7,549 bases of DNA, from NCBI GenBank assembly GCA_964225135.1, contig CAXQNQ010000144.1, positions 1-7,549 on the forward strand. The letters run 5' to 3'. Position numbers and translations under genes: made by a program. The notes below the pieces were generated by a model. It made no database searches. It worked only from the letters and a program-made list of their open reading frames with translations, and was not told the DNA's origin. This DNA comes from AM-2324 sp964225135 (GTDB taxonomy: Bacteria > Bacteroidota > Bacteroidia > Chitinophagales > Saprospiraceae). Of this stretch, positions 5,156 through 7,549 are shown in pieces; position 1 is the first letter of the stretch, and every line of letters begins with the position of its first letter.

Positions 5156-7549
5156 ATGTTTAAACAGCTGATGTTGGTTTTTACGTTGCTTTTTTGTTCT
5201 TGTGGTTGTATGCTTTTTGCTCAAGTGTTGGATCCAGCTTTAGATTCACAGATTAATCAATACTTAGTTGAAGGAGATAGTTTACGAAAAGCTCAGCAAT
5301 TGGATGCTGCATTAGAGCAATACGAAAAATCTTTAGGTACTGCTGAAGCACATTTTGGTCCTCAAAGCTTAGAAGTAGCACATACGAGTTATAAGCTAGG
5401 CGTTTTTTATTATAACCAAAGAGCTTATGAAGTATCAAAGGCTTTTTTTATTAATTCCTTGGAGACATTTAGATTATATGATTCATCCATTAGTATAGAT
5501 TATCAAGCCAAATCAGCATATAATATTGCTAACATAAACCAAAAACAAGGTAATAGCGAAGAAGTCCTGAGGTATGGCTTGCCTTTATTAGACTTTAATC
5601 ATAACAATACTGTAGTTAAACGTCGAGTGGTCATTCTTTTAGCTGATATTTTTTTGGCGCAAGATCGAATCGATGAGGTGATAGATTTATTGGAAGATAG
5701 GTTAGCAGAAGCTCCATATTCAACTGTTTTTTCCTTGCACTATAAATATGCAATAGCGCTCATTGAGTACCAGGATTTAGAGCGTGCATGGATTGTTACA
5801 AAAGGAATGGAGCAACAATTTCTGCACTTAGATGCTGAACCAGATACACAATTTGAATGGTACTTAAAATTGGCATCTCTTCATAAAAAGATGCGCTTAT
5901 ATGCTTCCTCCTATGCCTATTACAAGCAATGTGAAGACCTAGAAGAAAGACTCCTTAATACATTGAATTATAAGAATCTTAGGTTGTTTTTTAACTATAA
6001 AAAGGACTTAGCAGATTTCTACTTTTGGATTGGTAATTATCAATTATCTGAACAGATTTATCTGGATTTAATTGATCATCCGTATTGGGATAAGGCTTCC
6101 ATTCAAACCCAAAATGGGACTTATGTGAATATTGCTGTGCTCTTTCAAAACATAGGAGATTTTGAGCGATCTAAATATTATTTAGAGGAATACTATGATC
6201 GAACAAAATCAAATCACGGACTGGACAGGGATATTTTCTTTTATGGAAATATGTCTAATCACTATTTTTTAGCAGGAGATTATGATGCTGCAGAAAGATT
6301 TGCCCATCTAGCTTTAGAAGGTATTCAACAATCGACAGATTTTCATTCAGCTCATTCCTTGAAGCTTTACACAAAATTAGCTGCCATTGCATATAAACGA
6401 GCGGATTTTCAAAAAGGGATACATTATATCCAAATAGGGTTAAAGGATATTCAGCCATCTATAAAAAATAGGACTTATTGCGATGCATTGAGAATATTAG
6501 CAGATAATAAAATGGCTCAAGGTTATTATGAGGAAGCAGAGGAACTATTGAACTATGGGTTGGAGGGACTTCATGCCTATCAAGAAGCTGATAGTAGGCA
6601 AGTCAGACTCAACTACCTCAATAGCCAAATTGAATTGAATATAGCTGCAGAAAATAAGTTAGAATCCGTTAGGTTGATCCAGGCATTTATGGATGAAGTT
6701 AAATTAGATATTCTAAACATATTCGGATACTTACCTAGTACCTCAAGAGAAAGATATTTGAATAATATTGCCAATGGAAAGATTCAGCAAGTCATGTATT
6801 GGTGCGCTAAGTTAAATCAAGAGGCTTTATTTACACAGCAAATGGAATTGTCTATGTTTTTGAAAGGGCTACAGCTTCAAGTTAATAGTAATATTAAAGC
6901 TATGTTATCCTCTGGGAAGTATCCTGAACTAAATCTGATAGAAGATTCCATTAAAATACTTCAAGAAAAGGATGTAAATGCTTATTCCAATAATGAAGCG
7001 ATTTATCGCTTAGAGCGTAAACTTCAGGAGTCATTCTTTTTACATGTTTCTAATCAATTGAATAAACAAAGTAGTATTACCTTTCTTGATCGAAAAATAA
7101 AGAAGGGGGAGGTATTTATCCAGTTCTTGCCGTTTATGGATATGGATAATCAGGTGAATTTTGGGGCTTTATTATATAGGAAAAACATGGCTATTGAATG
7201 GATTCCTTTATGTTCAAAAGAGGCCTTTTTATCTCATATTGAGATGCACGAAGAGGAGGTTGATGCCGCGGTTAGTAGAGGGATTCGGGTAACAAAGACC
7301 ATACATTCCAAGGATCTTTTTAGGATGATTTGGACGCCCCTTTTTCCATATTTAAACAATGGAGATAAGATATATTATTCTCCAACTGGAGCATTAAATT
7401 TGATTAATTTAGCTACGCTGCAAAACCTTAGGGAAGTCCCTATGTTGGCTCAATTCGATCTTCAAATGGTTTCCAGTGTTCACCAGATTAAAAAGGATAA
7501 AAGCTTTAAAATCAATACCTCTGATCATATTCTTTTAGTTGGGGGATTG
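5156..7549 (+). CDS. Exported TPR protein with C-terminal CHAT domain (3' end off the window)
   Basis: The frame opens at ATG 5156, four bases after the caspase stop, and stays open for 798 codons to the right edge. Residues 1-22 look like a signal peptide (LMLVFTLLFC...CMLFA|Q); Cys at 14, 16 and 18 do not form a lipobox. About residues 35-600 are helical repeats of TPR type, for example DAALEQYEKSL near 43-53, YNIANINQKQGN near 120, YVNIAVLFQNIGDFERSKYY near 323-342, FLAGDYDAAERFAHLALEG near 369-387, and YKRADFQKGIHYI near 412. Such arrays usually bind proteins. From about 653 a CHAT domain begins: VFIQFLPF, EWIPL, then IYYSPTGALNLINLATL (739-755), the conserved 'YISPDG.LN.IPF..L' block, and LLVGGL at the last six residues. 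The expected His and Cys of this caspase-related fold lie beyond the window, so activity cannot be judged. Adjacency to the caspase and sigma genes suggests a sensor or protease partner in the same pathway. Confidence 0.85.
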   Translation, partial: MFKQLMLVFTLLFCSCGCMLFAQVLDPALDSQINQYLVEGDSLRKAQQLDAALEQYEKSLGTAEAHFGPQSLEVAHTSYKLGVFYYNQRAYEVSKAFFINSLETFRLYDSSISIDYQAKSAYNIANINQKQGNSEEVLRYGLPLLDFNHNNTVVKRRVVILLADIFLAQDRIDEVIDLLEDRLAEAPYSTVFSLHYKYAIALIEYQDLERAWIVTKGMEQQFLHLDAEPDTQFEWYLKLASLHKKMRLYASSYAYYKQCEDLEERLLNTLNYKNLRLFFNYKKDLADFYFWIGNYQLSEQIYLDLIDHPYWDKASIQTQNGTYVNIAVLFQNIGDFERSKYYLEEYYDRTKSNHGLDRDIFFYGNMSNHYFLAGDYDAAERFAHLALEGIQQSTDFHSAHSLKLYTKLAAIAYKRADFQKGIHYIQIGLKDIQPSIKNRTYCDALRILADNKMAQGYYEEAEELLNYGLEGLHAYQEADSRQVRLNYLNSQIELNIAAENKLESVRLIQAFMDEVKLDILNIFGYLPSTSRERYLNNIANGKIQQVMYWCAKLNQEALFTQQMELSMFLKGLQLQVNSNIKAMLSSGKYPELNLIEDSIKILQEKDVNAYSNNEAIYRLERKLQESFFLHVSNQLNKQSSITFLDRKIKKGEVFIQFLPFMDMDNQVNFGALLYRKNMAIEWIPLCSKEAFLSHIEMHEEEVDAAVSRGIRVTKTIHSKDLFRMIWTPLFPYLNNGDKIYYSPTGALNLINLATLQNLREVPMLAQFDLQMVSSVHQIKKDKSFKINTSDHILLVGGL

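Noticed and set aside
5253..6458. Minus-strand frames at 5253-5438 and 6255-6458
   Set aside because: Both are short, antisense to the TPR region, and without recognisable motifs.
1..7549. CRISPR array or other type III-E parts, suggested by the TPR-CHAT and sigma pairing
   Set aside because: No repeat-spacer pattern and no Cas-like gene is visible; the similarity to Csx29/Csx30/RpoE is in logic only.

Overview
The window is AT-rich and looks like the chromosome of a Bacteroidota bacterium, most likely near the Saprospiria; the lineage is inferred from gene content, not from a marker gene. The signs are a Bacteroidota-type 'putative porin', an AT-rich leader without a clear Shine-Dalgarno site before the sigma gene, non-ATG starts, and exported caspase and TPR-CHAT proteins placed next to a sigma factor.

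Layout. On the minus strand, positions 1-1824 hold a large outer-membrane porin-like gene that runs off the left edge and has no normal start codon. A divergent intergenic region follows (1825-2003). On the plus strand lies a four-gene cluster. It begins with an ECF-type sigma-70 factor (2004-2510, TTG start). One base later comes a single-pass membrane protein with an anti-sigma-like cytoplasmic N-terminus (2512-3219). After a 63-base gap comes an exported caspase/metacaspase-like peptidase with a complete His/Cys dyad (3283-5151). Four bases later comes an exported TPR protein entering a C-terminal CHAT domain (5156-7549), cut by the right edge before the expected CHAT catalytic residues.

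How the genes may work together (inference). The sigma factor would be held by the cytoplasmic part of the membrane protein. The TPR-CHAT and caspase proteins both carry N-terminal signal peptides, so they should act outside the inner membrane, where the C-terminal half of the membrane protein also lies. This suggests a protease relay in which an external cue sensed by TPR-CHAT and/or the caspase leads to cleavage of the anti-sigma-like protein and release of the sigma factor. It recalls the CRISPR-linked Csx29 (TPR-CHAT) / Csx30 / RpoE logic, but with membrane topology and no CRISPR parts visible here. The remaining tracks on either strand are shadows of these five genes. No RNA genes, mobile elements, CRISPR arrays or convincing terminators were seen.
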